Assembly (NCBI GenBank): GCA_963971225.1
Contig: OZ020267.1
Coordinates: 124,933,568-124,997,567 of the forward strand
DNA length: 64,000 nt
Direction: 5' to 3'
Origin: Melieria omissa
Taxonomy: Eukaryota > Arthropoda > Insecta > Diptera > Ulidiidae
The notes beneath the pieces are model-generated. The model made no database searches, was not told the DNA's origin, and saw only the letters and a list, made by a program, of their open reading frames with translations. The position numbers and the translations under genes are program-made. Shown here one piece after another: positions 26,701 through 36,200 of the stretch; position 1 is the first letter of the stretch; each line of letters starts with the position of its first letter.

Positions 26701-29700
26701 TCACACATGTGGCTGTGCCAAAAGACGTGTTTTGTTTTTTTTCAACTCTGGTCCCTTGCAAATGTCTTTTTCATGTTGTCCGCTAAAAGCGGACACAGTG
26801 CACGTTTCCGGCGGCTAAATGGAAAATTACAAGAAACACTAAAAGCCTTCTAATTTGCCATTTGGCCAGCCGTTTGGTCCTATGCCGAAATGTCGTCAAA
26901 TTATGGCAACAGAAAAGAGGTTGCAGTGTGCCGTCTGGCGTTAATGTCTACGAACTCTCACAGTTTAAAGAGCCGCAAACGCTGACAACACTTTCAAGTG
27001 AGCTGATGCGCTGCTCTGTATTCCGACTGACCGCCCAACTATCGCCATTCAATTGACGTCGTTTTGTGTCTTTTTGCCGCACGTGCGTTCGACCTCCCAA
27101 CGGGCATCAATTTCTCTGCAGTTTATTTTTGGTTTGGCATTTCCTCGTCTGGGCAAAGCTTTTCAACAGCATTGGACACGGACGCGCAGCAATGCGTGCG
27201 TGCGTCGCCGGCAACAAATCTTTGGGCGCTCAGTTAGCGACACTAATTGCACTCGAACCGACTGAAGTCGGTCGCATATCACTAAACGACTTAAATAATA
27301 AAACATCTAAAACGTTGCTGTGCGCCGAAGCTTTCAACAAAATTGGGCGAAATTGATGCCAGTTGCTCGTTGCGAAAGTGATTTGCGCGCACATTTAACG
27401 GTATTTTAGTGCAGGTAAAGGAGAAAGCAGCGAAATGAGCTTCGGTGTAATTTCATTAATTTGTCAAAACGAATTTTCGCTATTGGATTACCGAGTTTTG
27501 CATTTCTCGCTGGCAATGGGAGTGTGATTCCTTTGACGTTGGCGCGATACACATTTTGCAACGCGTCGAGGGAGAATATTCAACGTGAATGGGGTTTGTA
27601 GCAGAAACCCGTAAATAGTTTAAAATACAAATAAATACTTGAGCGACTCTTCAAACAGCTTTTACAGTTCAGCAAACTGTCAAAACGGATGAAAGCGAAC
27701 CAAAAATTTGTGTTTACAGGCTTTGGCAATAATTGATGAAGTCATATTGAAGAGTGCAAATATTGATTAAAACCAACTGTAGGTACAAATTAATTTTGGA
27801 AGTAATTAACTTTATATAGGAGTTGAACTTTTAGTGTAAAGTACACTTTGTTTCGAGGCACAATAGATAGAAAAGTTTGTTTCAAAACTATGAAGACGCT
27901 CATTTAATTGTTTTTTTGTTATTTGCAAAAATTTATTTTTTTTATTTTATTATTATTTATTAGTTTATTTTATTTTGTATATCAATTGAAAAGAGTGATG
28001 AAGCTTTTATCGTATGAAGTCAACAATAAAAATAGCTGCAAGAATTTGTTCGTGGTAACGGTATATTTTGAGAGAAAAATTAAAATTTTTGAAATGTTGC
28101 AATGAAATTTTGAATTTTTTAATGATAATTTTCGAACCAGTTTTTAGTTACAGTTCCAATATAAACCAAACCAACTGCGAAATTTTAGCTTCTTCGAGAG
28201 ATTTCATGTGCACCAACCATTTCACCAGCAAAATGTAACAAAAAAAGAAGAAAGAACTGGGAACTTGCAGATTCAGTAAATTCTGTTGGTCGAACTTCTC
28301 TCAAAGCTAAACCAATTATATGCTTAGTCTTTCTCGATGAAAAACACGATTGCAGATAGGAATGACTACAAATCACCGCCTTCAGACTGGGTCTTCTTCT
28401 TCTTGACTGGCAAGACAGCCCGATTACGAGACTAAGGCCTAGCTACCCGCAACCAACCGTGTTGTGCGTGCAAGTGTTTTTTTTTTACAAGATTGGAAGG
28501 GACCTACAGTTTTATGCCGATTCCGAACAGCGAGTTGGGAGCTTTTTCATAAGCAACTTTACTCTCAGAGGTTTCCGATTTCCTGCTGAGAGGACAGCCG
28601 CCGAAAGAAAAATTGTTGTTTTCGTTTTTTTTTTTTCGGTGTTAACGCAACGAAGTATTGAACTCGCGGAGTCTTAACTCGCAGCCCAACGCACGAGCCA
28701 GCTGAGCTACGGCGGCTGCCAACAACGATTGGGTCTAGTTATGTCAAATATTTTCAAGCACTGTTTAAAACCCGAAGAGAAAGAAACAATAGAACACGTC
28801 CTGTGTCACTGCACAACTTTTACAAGATGCAGAAAGAAAATCTTTGAAAGTGTCTTCATTGGTTCGTTGCACTACTTGACAGAAATCCCCCTATTAAAAT
28901 ATAATTGTTTTTATTAAAATGTAATTCTTTTTTATATTTTATCGTTCGGAAATGCAATAACAATGGACTTAGTTCTTAGATAACATAAGAGGACACGAAC
29001 TCCTCCAGTAGCGTGGAGGGACATGACACAACAGTTCACTACTTGGACGCAGTGTCTCGGGCAGGTGTTGTCTGAATCCCGAATCGAATCTAATCTAATC
29101 TAATCTAGTCCAGAGTTGATGTGGACCGCCATGTAATGCCGCCATAGGCTAACCTAATCATTTCACATAAACTTAACTAAATCAATTCTTTAGGCAATGC
29201 TTCATACAAATCAGGCACATAGAAACGGAGATTGGTATGAGTTTCTAATAAAGAAAAAAAAGTTGTTGTAAATCAAGTTCTTTCGTATACTTAAACAATG
29301 TTTATGAGTGTTTTCTCAATTGAACTAATTTCATTTAGTTCTGCCGTTTAAGTATTTAAATACTTAAATCAGAATATTGGCAATCGACAATATTAGTTTG
29401 TTTTTCATTAGTTAGGTTTGGTTGATTTACAGAAAGGAAGTGTGCACTTTCACTTCCATTTGGAGATTCTGTTGAGTCAGTCGTAAATCGCTGCAATTTG
29501 AATATTGGTGTCCCTTCCTTATTTGTTGGGTTCCCTGTAGATTCAAACGCAATCTTTTGGAAACAATTTAGTCTTAGAGAGAAAATTGTATAAGTCAGAA
29601 ATCTCTCATTTCCGCGAGTCTATAAAAGAAACTGGTCCCATCTTTACAGAGCTTCCGTTCCTTCAGTGATGAACAGTGACATAACAGGTGCTCGACTAAT

Positions 29701-32700
29701 TCTGCTACATTCTGAAATCAAAAAATTGTTTTTAATACATTAAAGAGGATGGTTGATGAAAGCTGCTCAGATGCTCTTAACTGGATTTATTAATTTAAAA
29801 TTTTAAAAGATATACAAATTTATTTTTGTTTTAAGGTATCACATATTCGATTGTGAGAAAGACCATTCAACGATCAGAATTTTGTTTTAAAATGCAAATA
29901 TAATACAACAATAATACAAATATAAATTGATCTCTAGTTATTTTATGTTGCACAACAACAATCAATCAAAATGTCTTATCAAATTAAAATTTAAATCGAC
30001 GAATGAAGAAAAGATTCAATTCAATAACAGTTCGACAACAACAAAAATGTTTAATTATCCAAAAGTCAATCAGGGTTTGTTTATAACTCTGACGATCCAA
30101 TTATTTGAAACAAGTCAGATTTACAAATCATGTCGAAGGAAAGAACAATCGGTGGCAGCTAACTCAACAAAGGTGCTAGCGAAATGAAATGTGAAAAAAA
30201 GTAAATCAATTGAAGCATCTAAGTTCAATTAAGGTTAGATTAACGTAAGTTCAAAGCTTTAATATACCTTCCTGATATCAGATTACTTGAGATGTAAACA
30301 GTTTTCGAAATTTGAAAAATCTATTTAAATAGAAATAGTTAGAAGTCTAAGTTAGTAATCCAACATCTTAAGATGTGAAAACGATACCAGGTTTTCATAT
30401 AGTGGACAAAAAAATTTAGAAAGTTCAAAAAGTCTGGTTCTGCATCAATACCTCGGAGTGTCCTGGTAAAACTTTCAGGGGATTTTTCTCGTTTTTTTTT
30501 CGTTGATGGAATTTAAAAAGCTTGATCCGATATTATATGTGTTGAGCTTAGATTACTTCTTCTGTATAAGACTTTCTTATGTCTATATGGCTCATTGTGA
30601 TACCACAGTTTCATTGTTTCATTTTCTCGGAAAACGGAAAGGGGAAGGAGGGGATTGAACCTGCACTGGACTGCCGAACACGAACGCCAATTGAAAGTTT
30701 CTTCCTCTTTATATTTGAAGATAGATTTTGCCATTTACTGAGAATAGAATACATGCGCATTTTTTTTATAATATTTTTGTTTTACGAATCGAGAATACTA
30801 AGAATGTAAGTGACTCTAGAAAGATGTAAGGCTTCATTAAGCTTATAATTATTTCTTTTAATACTTTAATAAATATGTCTTAAGGAAATCCTCTAAATCC
30901 TTCACAATTGATTTTCAAAACAAACACCGTTTTCGCTAACTTTTAGTTCAGTTGAACTGGGAAGAATAACAACATGGGAAACATTTATTTTTAAGATACT
31001 TGAAAGCAGAAAAATTCAATCCACTTCTGCCCCCAAATCACTTCCTCTACAACAATTATTTCACCTTCTTCTCAATTGCCTCACACAACCGCATTCTGCT
31101 GTCTTATCAACCATTGAATGCCACACTGCATCGTGGACATATTCCCAATAATTGACACATTCCCTGCCGCATGGGGCCGCTGGCGACAGGTTGAAGTTTG
31201 CCGCTCGCAGCACACGCAAGCATGGCTCGGGGTGCTGTACGCGTACAAGGGGCTGCTGCTCATTGTCGGCGTCTACATGGCCTGGGAGACGCGGCACGTG
31301 AAAATCGCCGCACTCAACGATTCGCAGTACATCGGCGTCTCGGTGTACAGTGTGGTCATCACCAGTTGCATTGTTGTGGTGCTGGCCAACTTGATCTCCG
31401 AACGCGTCACGCTGGCCTTCATCACCATCACAGCGCTGATACTCACCTCGACAACGGCGACACTGTGCCTGCTATTCATACCGAAGCTGCACGACATCTG
31501 GGCGCGAAGTGAGTACGGCGATGGTGGGAGCATCTAAACATATCACTTTATAATGTTTGTTGTCTGCAGATGACATTATCGATCCTGTGATACACAGCAT
31601 GGGCCTCAAGATGGAGTGCAACACGCGTCGCTTTGTCATTGACGACCGTCGCGAGCTGCAGTACCGCGTTGAGGTTCAGAATCGTGTCTACAAGAAGGAG
31701 ATTGCTGCACTGGACGCCGAAATTCGCAAGCTGGAACGCATATTGGAATCGGGCACAGCGTCCACGACGACGTCCTCTTCCACATCGTTGCTGGCCGGCC
31801 AACACAAGGTGCGTTCAATATGGACGAGGTCCATTCTCGTACCCTGTGCGATCTCCTGGGATTCAATAAAGAATCCGGTCCTCTTCCCTTTCCCCACCTC
31901 AATTTCCTCTATCAACCATTACCTTGAGAAATACCCTCATATCCATCAACTTGCCACCAGTTCCATTTATTGAAATCATTTTCTCTCCTCCCAACCCAAC
32001 TTGTTGCTCTCTTCTCTCACCACAGCCCGAGCTGACCGTCACCAGCGACACATCCACACACTTTCCGAAGCCCGCGCCGCACCACTCCAGTAAGTCGCGC
32101 ACGCCCAGCATTTCGGGCATCCTGCCAAATCTGCTGCTCTCCGTGCTGCCACCGGTCATACCGCGCGCCAGCTGGCCCTCGGCCGAGTACATGCAGGTGC
32201 CCATGCGGCGCTCGGTGACGTTCGCCTCGCAGCCGCAACTCGAGGACCACACCATTGCCGGCGCCTGTCTGCCCGCGCAGGATCTCTTCAATCTGCGGCT
32301 GGCGCATCAACAGGCCACCGAGACCAAAACGGGCCTCATCAATCGCCTGCGTGGCATCTTTGCGCGCAGCGCCTCGAGCAACAAGGGCTCCACGGCCAGT
32401 CTGGCCGATCAGAAGGGTCTCAAGGCCGCCTTCAAGTCGCACATGGGACTGTTCACGCGTCTGATACCCTCATCGCAGACGGCCTCGTGCAATGCCATCT
32501 ACAACAGTGCCAAAACGGACGAGGCCGGCGCCAGCACCAGCAGTGACTGTCGCAAGAACATGCACCGGCCGTCCTTCGCCAAGAGCGGCACACACCTCGA
32601 CGTCACGACAATCGATCCCACCTTCCTTTTGCCCATACCGACCATCTCCGCCGACACACTGGATCCGCCCATACAGTTACAACTGCCGCTGCCGTCCGGC

Positions 32701-33099
32701 GAGTCGCTGTGCGGCAAATACATCAAGGCGCACGAGACGAAGGTCAACTTTCAGTTGCCCAGCAACCGACGCCCGTCCATTGCTCAGCTGCAGCCGACGC
32801 TGCGCGAACGTGTGCGCGGCTCGCCGCGTTTCCCGCACCGCATACTGCCGCCCACTTGCAGTCTGAGCGCGTTGGAAGAGGGCGAGGACCGCGGCGTCAG
32901 GCCGCCCACGGCGCGCATCTCGCTGCAACACGCCACGGGCGCTGGCAACTGGAAATCCATGGAGGTGGCGAGCAGTCGAACGCCGTTTTCGTTGAACGGC
33001 TCACGCGAAGAGTTGCCGAGTGCGGCAGCCGCCGAAATCGAAAGCGTTGTGGTGCTCGACGAAGCGGCCGAGGTGGAAACACTCAGCCCAGATAACTGA
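7785..33099 (+). CDS. GABA-B-R2: Metabotropic GABA-B receptor, subtype 2-like (11 coding exons, ~1439 aa)
   Basis: Class C G-protein-coupled receptor. In the family, R2 pairs with R1 at the neuronal plasma membrane; R1 binds GABA and R2 couples to Gi/o. Splicing 7785-8732, 12544-12687, 15895-16170, 16396-16656, 17169-17510, 19755-20056, 20179-20317, 21065-21340, 31190-31508, 31570-31808 and 32026-33099 gives one open frame. Order: basic n-region plus hydrophobic signal (residues 1-46), low-complexity spacer (~50-235), Venus-flytrap domain (~265-690), seven TM helices (~728-996, ending FIPKL, the class C TM7 signature), coiled coil (~1030-1062), long tail to 1439. R2 is preferred over R1 because of TVAPDSSHNPA, IKLSSPKLSNI and AALNDSQYIGVSVY, which resemble mammalian GABBR2. 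The insect-only R3 subtype is the main alternative. The frame upstream is closed by TGA at 7710-7712, and AAAC before ATG is a good fly start context. Confidence 0.88.
9138..10038 (+). mobile_element. Tc1/mariner-type element, internally deleted, in intron 1
   Basis: Perfect 22 bp terminal inverted repeats at 9138-9159 (starting CAGTGCGTTTC) and 10017-10038, flanked by TA on both sides (9136-9137 and 10039-10040), the superfamily's target duplication. Codons 9302-9475 encode an N-terminal helix-turn-helix (FEVVFLVNPPKGPKL, VSFVRKWISRF, GNVDDEPRR) in the receptor's sense direction. The remainder is frameshifted and far shorter than the ~1.3 kb of an intact element. A second copy lies at 48722. 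Confidence 0.85.
10039..12543. other. Rest of receptor intron 1
   Basis: Non-coding. Notable items are a two-copy ~60 bp direct repeat at 10242-10367 (CACCTARGCAACTTCTTCTT then CAATCTAGGAGATC) and a CA-rich microsatellite near 12240-12285. Open frames around 11013-11345 resemble no family I know. Confidence 0.5.
10242..10367. repeat. Two-copy ~60 bp tandem duplication
   Basis: The segment starting CACCTAAGCAACTTCTTCTT recurs once directly downstream with small changes and an extra CTT-rich insertion. Both copies share CAATCTAGGAGATC and CCTATAAGRCTATTCAC. Confidence 0.75.
12544..12687 (+). CDS. GABA-B-R2: GABA-B receptor exon 2: flytrap lobe 1
   Basis: Residues 317-364 (48 codons, phase 0). 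It reads CDPGVGVDRFFHAIY then MLLGSACSEVTESLAKVV and ends PYWNIVQ. The Gly-x-x-Cys-x-x-Val-Thr segment aligns with the lobe 1 loop of GABBR2 rather than the Ser-rich GABA-binding loop of R1. The acceptor is CTGCAG ending at 12543 and the donor GTAAGT at 12688. Confidence 0.9.
12688..15894. other. Receptor intron 2
   Basis: No genes seen. The first 500 bases are GC-richer and give overlapping open frames on both strands without family resemblance. From about 15000 to 15560 lies an interspersed-repeat-like stretch (GGCTCCCATACAAAATGG, ATCTCGGAAACTGCTCAACC, CCAGAGGGCG) of the sort dispersed in fly genomes. Confidence 0.5.
15895..16170 (+). CDS. GABA-B-R2: GABA-B receptor exon 3: flytrap domain
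   Basis: Residues 365-456 (92 codons, phase 0). It contains SFGSTSPALSDRHEFPYF, RTVAPDSSHNPARIAF and FGWDTVTTFSQNEEVHSL, all typical of the lobe 1/lobe 2 crossover of GABA-B subunits. The acceptor is TTTCGCAG and the donor GTAAGA at 16171. Confidence 0.92.
16396..16656 (+). CDS. GABA-B-R2: GABA-B receptor exon 4: flytrap lobe 2
   Basis: Residues 457-543 (87 codons, phase 0). It reads ETDTRIIIGSFSQDLAPQ, then DYAWILHESMGAPWW, and ends IVGNNVSFSGL. The acceptor is GGACAG ending at 16395, with only a modest pyrimidine tract. The donor is GTAGGT at 16657. The preceding intron is only 225 bp. Confidence 0.9.
17169..17510 (+). CDS. GABA-B-R2: GABA-B receptor exon 5: flytrap lobe 2, variable insert
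   Basis: Residues 544-657 (114 codons, phase 0). A Gln/Ala/Asp-rich variable part is followed by the conserved YAPQTYDAVWAIALALRAAEEHW and FDYTRSDMAWEFLQQLGKL segments, which correspond to YDGIWVIA and FNYTD in vertebrate subunits. The acceptor is TTTGCAG and the donor GTGAGT at 17511. The next intron carries the E-box tandem repeat. Confidence 0.92.
17600..19400 (+). repeat. Tandem repeat (~13 units of ~114-165 bp) with conserved E-box core, intron 5
   Basis: The 20-mer TGTTACTCATACGCCACGTG recurs with CACGTG at 17665, 17791, 17935, (CACATG 18075), 18215, 18355, 18469, 18607, 18933, 19098, (CAAGTA 19225) and 19358, plus a decayed unit near 18740. Six copies match the 20-mer exactly and the 16-mer from ACTCAT is intact in eight. 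Between cores the units are more divergent and fall into two types. One continues TGTCCTGTTTAG and includes CTTCTGAGYTCACTAG; the other continues CAACGTGTTTAGAG and includes GCGCAGCGTCACTAATAG. Confidence 0.93.
19755..20056 (+). CDS. GABA-B-R2: GABA-B receptor exon 6: end of flytrap and TM1
   Basis: Residues 658-757 plus two bases of codon 758. It starts GPVSFSGPDRIGTTAF, includes a Cys-x-x-Cys (FRCPRC) in the linker, and ends with TM1 (LAFYTIATLSS to LAFNLHF). The acceptor is CTCTCCACAG. The donor is GTGAGT at 20057, splitting an AAA codon with the next exon. The unspliced frame runs into TGA at once, which confirms the donor. Confidence 0.92.
20179..20317 (+). CDS. GABA-B-R2: GABA-B receptor exon 7: intracellular loop 1 and TM2
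   Basis: The last base of codon 758 and residues 759-804. It reads AIKLSSPKLSNITAVGC then the TM2 core IFVYTAVILLGLD and ends FATVCT. It lacks an ATG and was found from splice logic and similarity to the MSSPYMNN loop of GABBR2. The acceptor is AAAG ending at 20178 and the donor GTAAGC at 20318. Confidence 0.9.
21065..21340 (+). CDS. GABA-B-R2: GABA-B receptor exon 8: TM3, intracellular loop 2, TM4
   Basis: Residues 805-896 (92 codons, phase 0). TM3 is VYLLSAGFSLAFGSMFAK. The short basic loop TYRVHRIFTRTGS fits G-protein contact, and TM4 is QLILLVCGLLLVDGLVVTLW. ADPMER and VVYQPQ in extracellular loop 2 match the family. The acceptor is TTTATAG and the donor GTGGGA at 21341. The following intron is the longest (9849 bp). 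Confidence 0.92.
21341..21950. other. Start of receptor intron 8
   Basis: AT-rich, no recognised element. Confidence 0.5.
21955..22350 (-). pseudogene. Mariner transposase C-terminal fossil in intron 8
   Basis: The - strand translation, across frameshifts, gives YAPYSPNIVPTDYHLS (block around the third catalytic Asp) and, nearer the end, MLPERLIKVVAYNAEIF, matching the LPERW-KVI-N-G-YF end of mariner transposases. The N-terminal half is not recognisable. The fragment is inactive. Confidence 0.6.
22695..23612 (-). mobile_element. piggyBac-type element, internally deleted, in intron 8
   Basis: Flanked by TTAA on both sides (22691-22694 and 23613-23616), the piggyBac target site. The ends are inverted repeats starting CCCTCTAGCA (left ...AGCC, right ...GGCTAG), with a second internal pair (GACGGGCTAG, GACGGACTAG). 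On the - strand about 23000-23160 encodes the cysteine-rich C-terminal finger of piggyBac transposases (RFDGYNHLPHFLDRKGK, then CKNPGCKS, CTKCKLDLCF). The RNase H-like core with its Asp triad is missing, so this is a ~0.9 kb deletion derivative. Confidence 0.85.
23885..24175 (-). pseudogene. RTE-type reverse transcriptase C-terminal fragment
   Basis: The - strand reads RIRMNNERIDILRLR, then RPCLRWKDQVEHVLSSLGV and RRSRTQSRGAWRELLQQTVT across frameshifts. This is the RPRLRWKDQV...RDAWRELLRQA end of RTE-like non-LTR retrotransposons. It is 5'-truncated, with no catalytic core. A sister tail lies at 47520-47612. Confidence 0.7.
24344..24745 (-). mobile_element. MITE with TGTGGTCAAAAGCAATA ends (copy A)
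   Basis: The left end TTTGTGGTCAAAAGCAATAG and right end GGTTATTGCTTTTAACCACA are inverted repeats. The interior (TTTTACACAAAC, GTAACTTTAAAATAAAAA on opposite strands) matches the copy at 39940 in reverse orientation, with an extra ~130 bp here. TATA lies on both flanks. It sits between two ~40 bp direct repeats (24210-24250 and 24771-24811) sharing ATACCACACAATCTC and CCTCTGGAAYTCGAA. Confidence 0.75.
25678..25755 (-). repeat. tRNA-derived SINE head
   Basis: On the - strand GGCGGCTGCTTTGGTAACCC is followed by a hairpin-forming CCCAGTGTGAAGTACACTGG, a TCCC/GGGA stem with a seven-base loop, and GTATTCGATTCCTGC as a B-box. The body probably continues to the left. The extra hairpin makes a functional tRNA unlikely. 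Confidence 0.5.
25756..28384. other. Middle of receptor intron 8
   Basis: No exon or element recognised. The part from about 26560 to 27620 is noticeably GC-richer than its surroundings, with short open frames on both strands but no family resemblance. It could be a conserved regulatory segment, or simply unrelated sequence. Confidence 0.4.
28385..28725 (-). mobile_element. tRNA-derived SINE with (AAG)n tail
   Basis: The - strand begins with a tRNA-like head: GCCGCCGTAGCTCAGCTGG (A box at 28698-28709), GGGCTGCGAGTTAAGACTCC, and CGAGTTCAATAC (B box at 28655-28666). A ~250 bp body follows (CTCTGAGAGTAAAGTTGC, GGCCTTAGTCTCGTAATCGG) and it ends CCAGTCAAGAAGAAGAAG. The layout is a classic Pol III SINE. 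A similar tail (GGCTTGACAAGAAGAAGAA on the - strand) appears near 49527. Confidence 0.75.
28729..29160 (+). pseudogene. 3' end of a non-LTR retrotransposon
   Basis: Codons from 28729 read CLKPEEKETIEHVLCHCTTF, matching the cysteine/histidine end of jockey/R1/LOA-like polyproteins (compare CRFCMEDDETSVHIITEC in the intact element at 41797). A 3' trailer and repeated AATCT units (29092-29106) follow. It is 5'-truncated, directly next to the SINE. Confidence 0.6.
29161..31189. other. End of receptor intron 8
   Basis: AT-rich, no exon seen. Around 30640-30690 the - strand carries a B-box-like GGTTCAATCCC followed by CTGTGGTATCAC, perhaps another SINE remnant. Nothing else is recognised. Confidence 0.45.
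31190..31508 (+). CDS. GABA-B-R2: GABA-B receptor exon 9: TM5, TM6, TM7
   Basis: Residues 897-1002 plus one base. It reads VEVCRSQHTQAWLGVLYAYK (extracellular loop 2 cysteine and TM5), AWETRHVKIAALNDSQYIGV, TM6 (SVVITSCIVVVLANLI) and TM7 (ITALILTSTTATLCLLF) with the FIPKL class C signature. The acceptor is GGCGACAG. The donor is GTGAGT at 31509, followed by a 61 bp intron. Confidence 0.93.
31570..31808 (+). CDS. GABA-B-R2: GABA-B receptor exon 10: proximal tail and coiled coil
   Basis: Completes Asn1003 and covers residues 1004-1082. RRELQYRVEVQNRVYKKEI then ALDAEIRKLERILES has heptad-spaced hydrophobics, in the place where R1 and R2 pair through a coiled coil. The acceptor is TGTCTGCAG and the donor GTGCGT at 31809. 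If intron 10 is retained the frame stays open only to about 31973. Confidence 0.9.
32026..33099 (+). CDS. GABA-B-R2: GABA-B receptor exon 11: long C-terminal tail and stop
   Basis: Residues 1083-1439, TGA at 33097-33099. The tail is Ser/Thr/Pro-rich with scattered basic patches (SVTFASQPQLEDH, NRLRGIFARSASSNKGS, RKNMHRPSF) and an acidic end (VVVLDEAAEVETL). It is probably disordered and a target for kinases and scaffolds. GC content and codon use are strongly coding compared with the flanks. The acceptor is a clear pyrimidine tract ending CACCACAG at 32025. Confidence 0.9.
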   Translation, partial: PELTVTSDTSTHFPKPAPHHSSKSRTPSISGILPNLLLSVLPPVIPRASWPSAEYMQVPMRRSVTFASQPQLEDHTIAGACLPAQDLFNLRLAHQQATETKTGLINRLRGIFARSASSNKGSTASLADQKGLKAAFKSHMGLFTRLIPSSQTASCNAIYNSAKTDEAGASTSSDCRKNMHRPSFAKSGTHLDVTTIDPTFLLPIPTISADTLDPPIQLQLPLPSGESLCGKYIKAHETKVNFQLPSNRRPSIAQLQPTLRERVRGSPRFPHRILPPTCSLSALEEGEDRGVRPPTARISLQHATGAGNWKSMEVASSRTPFSLNGSREELPSAAAAEIESVVVLDEAAEVETLSPDN

Positions 33100-33299
33100 A
33101 TTGTTTTTAGTTTACTGGATAACTACAAAGTGTTGATGTTTTAGAGAAATTTTTAAATATCATAAACATAAAACAACAACAACATTTCAAGAAGAACGAA
33201 ACCCATCGGTCAATTATGCTTTCGAAACCATTAGAAACCAGCAGGATTCATGACCTGGAAATTGTAAGAACATCTTTTGTGCATACTTTGTATATTTAT

Positions 33300-36200
33300 A
33301 TATTTTGTGTTGACATTAGTTAATCACTTTTAGTCAAATTCCGATTAAATAGAATTATATTTTAATTCAAGAAGCCACATAGGTTGCCAATCAACTGCGC
33401 TTTCAATATTTAGTCGAAACACAAACTAATTTCTATATTTTTATTCATTTAATATTTAGTGGCTGCAATTAACTAATTAGTGTTGTTCACGAAATATAGG
33501 AAATTTATTTATATAATTTTTTGAACTACGTTGATCTTCACATATTGTGTTTGATCTACATTTGACTCAACTTTGTAGTAGAGAAGCCCAACTCAATCAA
33601 ATTCGGTTTAAGTAGAATCGCAATTGACTAATCAATTAGTTAGGCAATGCAAAGTTTTAATTAGATATACGCGTACCATTAGTCAATTAGTTACCCACAT
33701 GTTTGATCTCTTCTAAATTTAATTCATAAGTAATTGTTAAGAAAATTGTTCCACCTGAAGCTCTGATCGATTAAAGCAATTGATTTAGCCTGACTTGAAC
33801 ATTTCATATTAATTGTGATTAAATCAAGGACCACTTTGTAGTTATTTAATGATTTTTTTCACTTCTAATGCTTAGTCATGTTAATTAAATTTTAATTTAA
33901 AATGTTCACCAATACAGGTCCGAACTTCTATTCATTATTCGATAGTGAATGGTTTCATTCCTATCGCTGATAACTGTTAGACTGTACATATATTTTTTTG
34001 CTAGGAGCCAAAAATCAATTATTTCATGGTAATCTGCGCATCAGCAGATAACTCCTTCTGAAATTTAGACATAAAAATAAATATTAATTGAGGAAATTAA
34101 ACTGAAATTTTCACTAATTTAATTCTGCTCGAAAAAAACATTCATTTAATGTTTTGGAATTATTTTATATTTGTTTACCTATTAATTAGCATTGATTAAA
34201 TCTTTTAATCACCATTGATTGACAGGTTTGTCAACTCAAATAATTTTGTTAGCAGTAATTTCATTTGTTCAATTTAAGTCTTTATTGACTACAAAGTTTA
34301 ATTGTCACTGATTTTAATCCATAAATTTTAATTCTATAATGAGCATTAAATAAATTTCCTCATTCGTATTGTTTTATTTCCAACTAAAATCAGTTTCAGC
34401 ATCATTTAAACTGCAACGATTTATTTGAGCCAAATAAACATCCTTCGGCATTGATTTATTGATACTTTTTCCATTTTTTGTTTGAGTAGTGTCAAATAAA
34501 ATCGTTTAATCAACATTAAAATTAAAATCGTAATTATTGCGTTGGTTTTGCAATTGAGAAATAATCATTGATAAATTTCTTTCCTTTAATCTAATTGTAT
34601 TTATTTTTTAGGATTAATTAAATTTTCCCATTCAAATCGTTTTATTTCCAACTAAAATCAATTTTAGTCAATTGTGCCATTTAAACTGCAACGATCTGTT
34701 TGAGCCAAATAAAATTCCTTCGCCATTGACTTACATATTCCGTTTTGTGATTGAATAGTGCCAAATAAAATAAATCACTTAATCAGCATTAAAATTTAAA
34801 TCCTAGCTATTAAATTGGCAGTAATCATTAACCATTAATCATTTCTGTCACTCGCAATTGAAAAATAATCATTGATAACCTTTTTTCTTTCATTTATTTG
34901 TAATTTTTTAATTAATTACATTAAAATTAAAATCGCAATTAAAAAATTGGCAGTGATTTAATGCTTTTTGTCACTTGCAATTGAGAAATAATCATTGATA
35001 GATTTCTTTCCTTTAATTTAATTGTATTTCTGTTTTTTTAATTTTTTTTAAATAGATCCTTTTTTCATTAGCATTGACATTGGATGAATTTTTAGTTAAT
35101 TTGATTTATTGATTGATGTTGATTAATGATTACTCAAACGCATTTTTCAATTAAAGTTACACAGTTTGTGTTTATAACTCAATCCTTTTATTTGATATTA
35201 GCTTCACATAAACAATTAAAATAAATCAAATTATATTTAATTTATTTAAATTACAAAGGAAGAATTAATAAAAATCAATTATTCAAATATAAATTTATCC
35301 AATTAAAATTAAATTATAATTTCAATAATAATTTTATAAGTAATTATTCATTTATTCATTATTAATTTTTTTAACTAATTATTCATTCGATTATTTTTCG
35401 CAATTAAAGTCGTTTCATTTGCAAAAATTAAATTTAATCATTTAAATTTCAAAAGTTTTTGGCGAAAAATAGTTCTTTCTTTAATATAATTGATCAATTT
35501 ATAGTTGATTCATGGGCATTGTTTTAATTCTATCTAATGATATACTCAATCAGCATTAATTAATTCAGTATTAATTGATTAATTGAGTATTTATAATTCA
35601 TCATTAATTTTTCTTCTTCAATTAAAATTGTTTCGTTGACACAGATTCATTTCTGTCAAATAAAATACCATAATCGGCATTAATTTATTCATTCCAAATA
35701 TTTCCCTGTGACCAGCAGTCATTTAATTGTTTCAATTGAAATCGTTTAATTTGCACCTTCCTAGTTCTGTTGGCTTAAGTTCTTTATTCAGCATTAATTT
35801 ATGTGTTTTTTTTATTAGACATTGGTTTAAGATCTCTAATTGAAATCATCTTATTGACTTTTTACTTAATCTATTAGCTAAAGTGCTTTAATTTCATTAA
35901 TTGATTTGCATTAATCAGTATTGATTGTTTTTTTCATTGATTCTTTCATTGGTTGATTGATTCTTCCATTGACTAAAACTTATAGTTAAAATAATATAAT
36001 CCATTGATTTATATATCCAATTAAAATTGTTTGATTGGAACTGGTTTAGTTCTCTCAATTAAAATAATAATTTGTATATAATTTGCAATAATTTGTATTA
36101 ATTCATTTGTGTGATTGATTGATTTTATTCAGCATTGATTTTATTTGTTCCATTTAAATTGTTGCACTGGCATTGGATTTAATTCTGGTGTATAAAATTG

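Noticed and set aside
28655..28721. Functional tRNA gene
   Set aside because: A and B boxes are present, but the acceptor stem does not close and a SINE body with an AAG tail follows.
32017..32442. Long open frames antisense and in other frames across receptor exon 11
   Set aside because: GC-rich coding exons commonly leave other frames open. Only one frame joins the spliced receptor.
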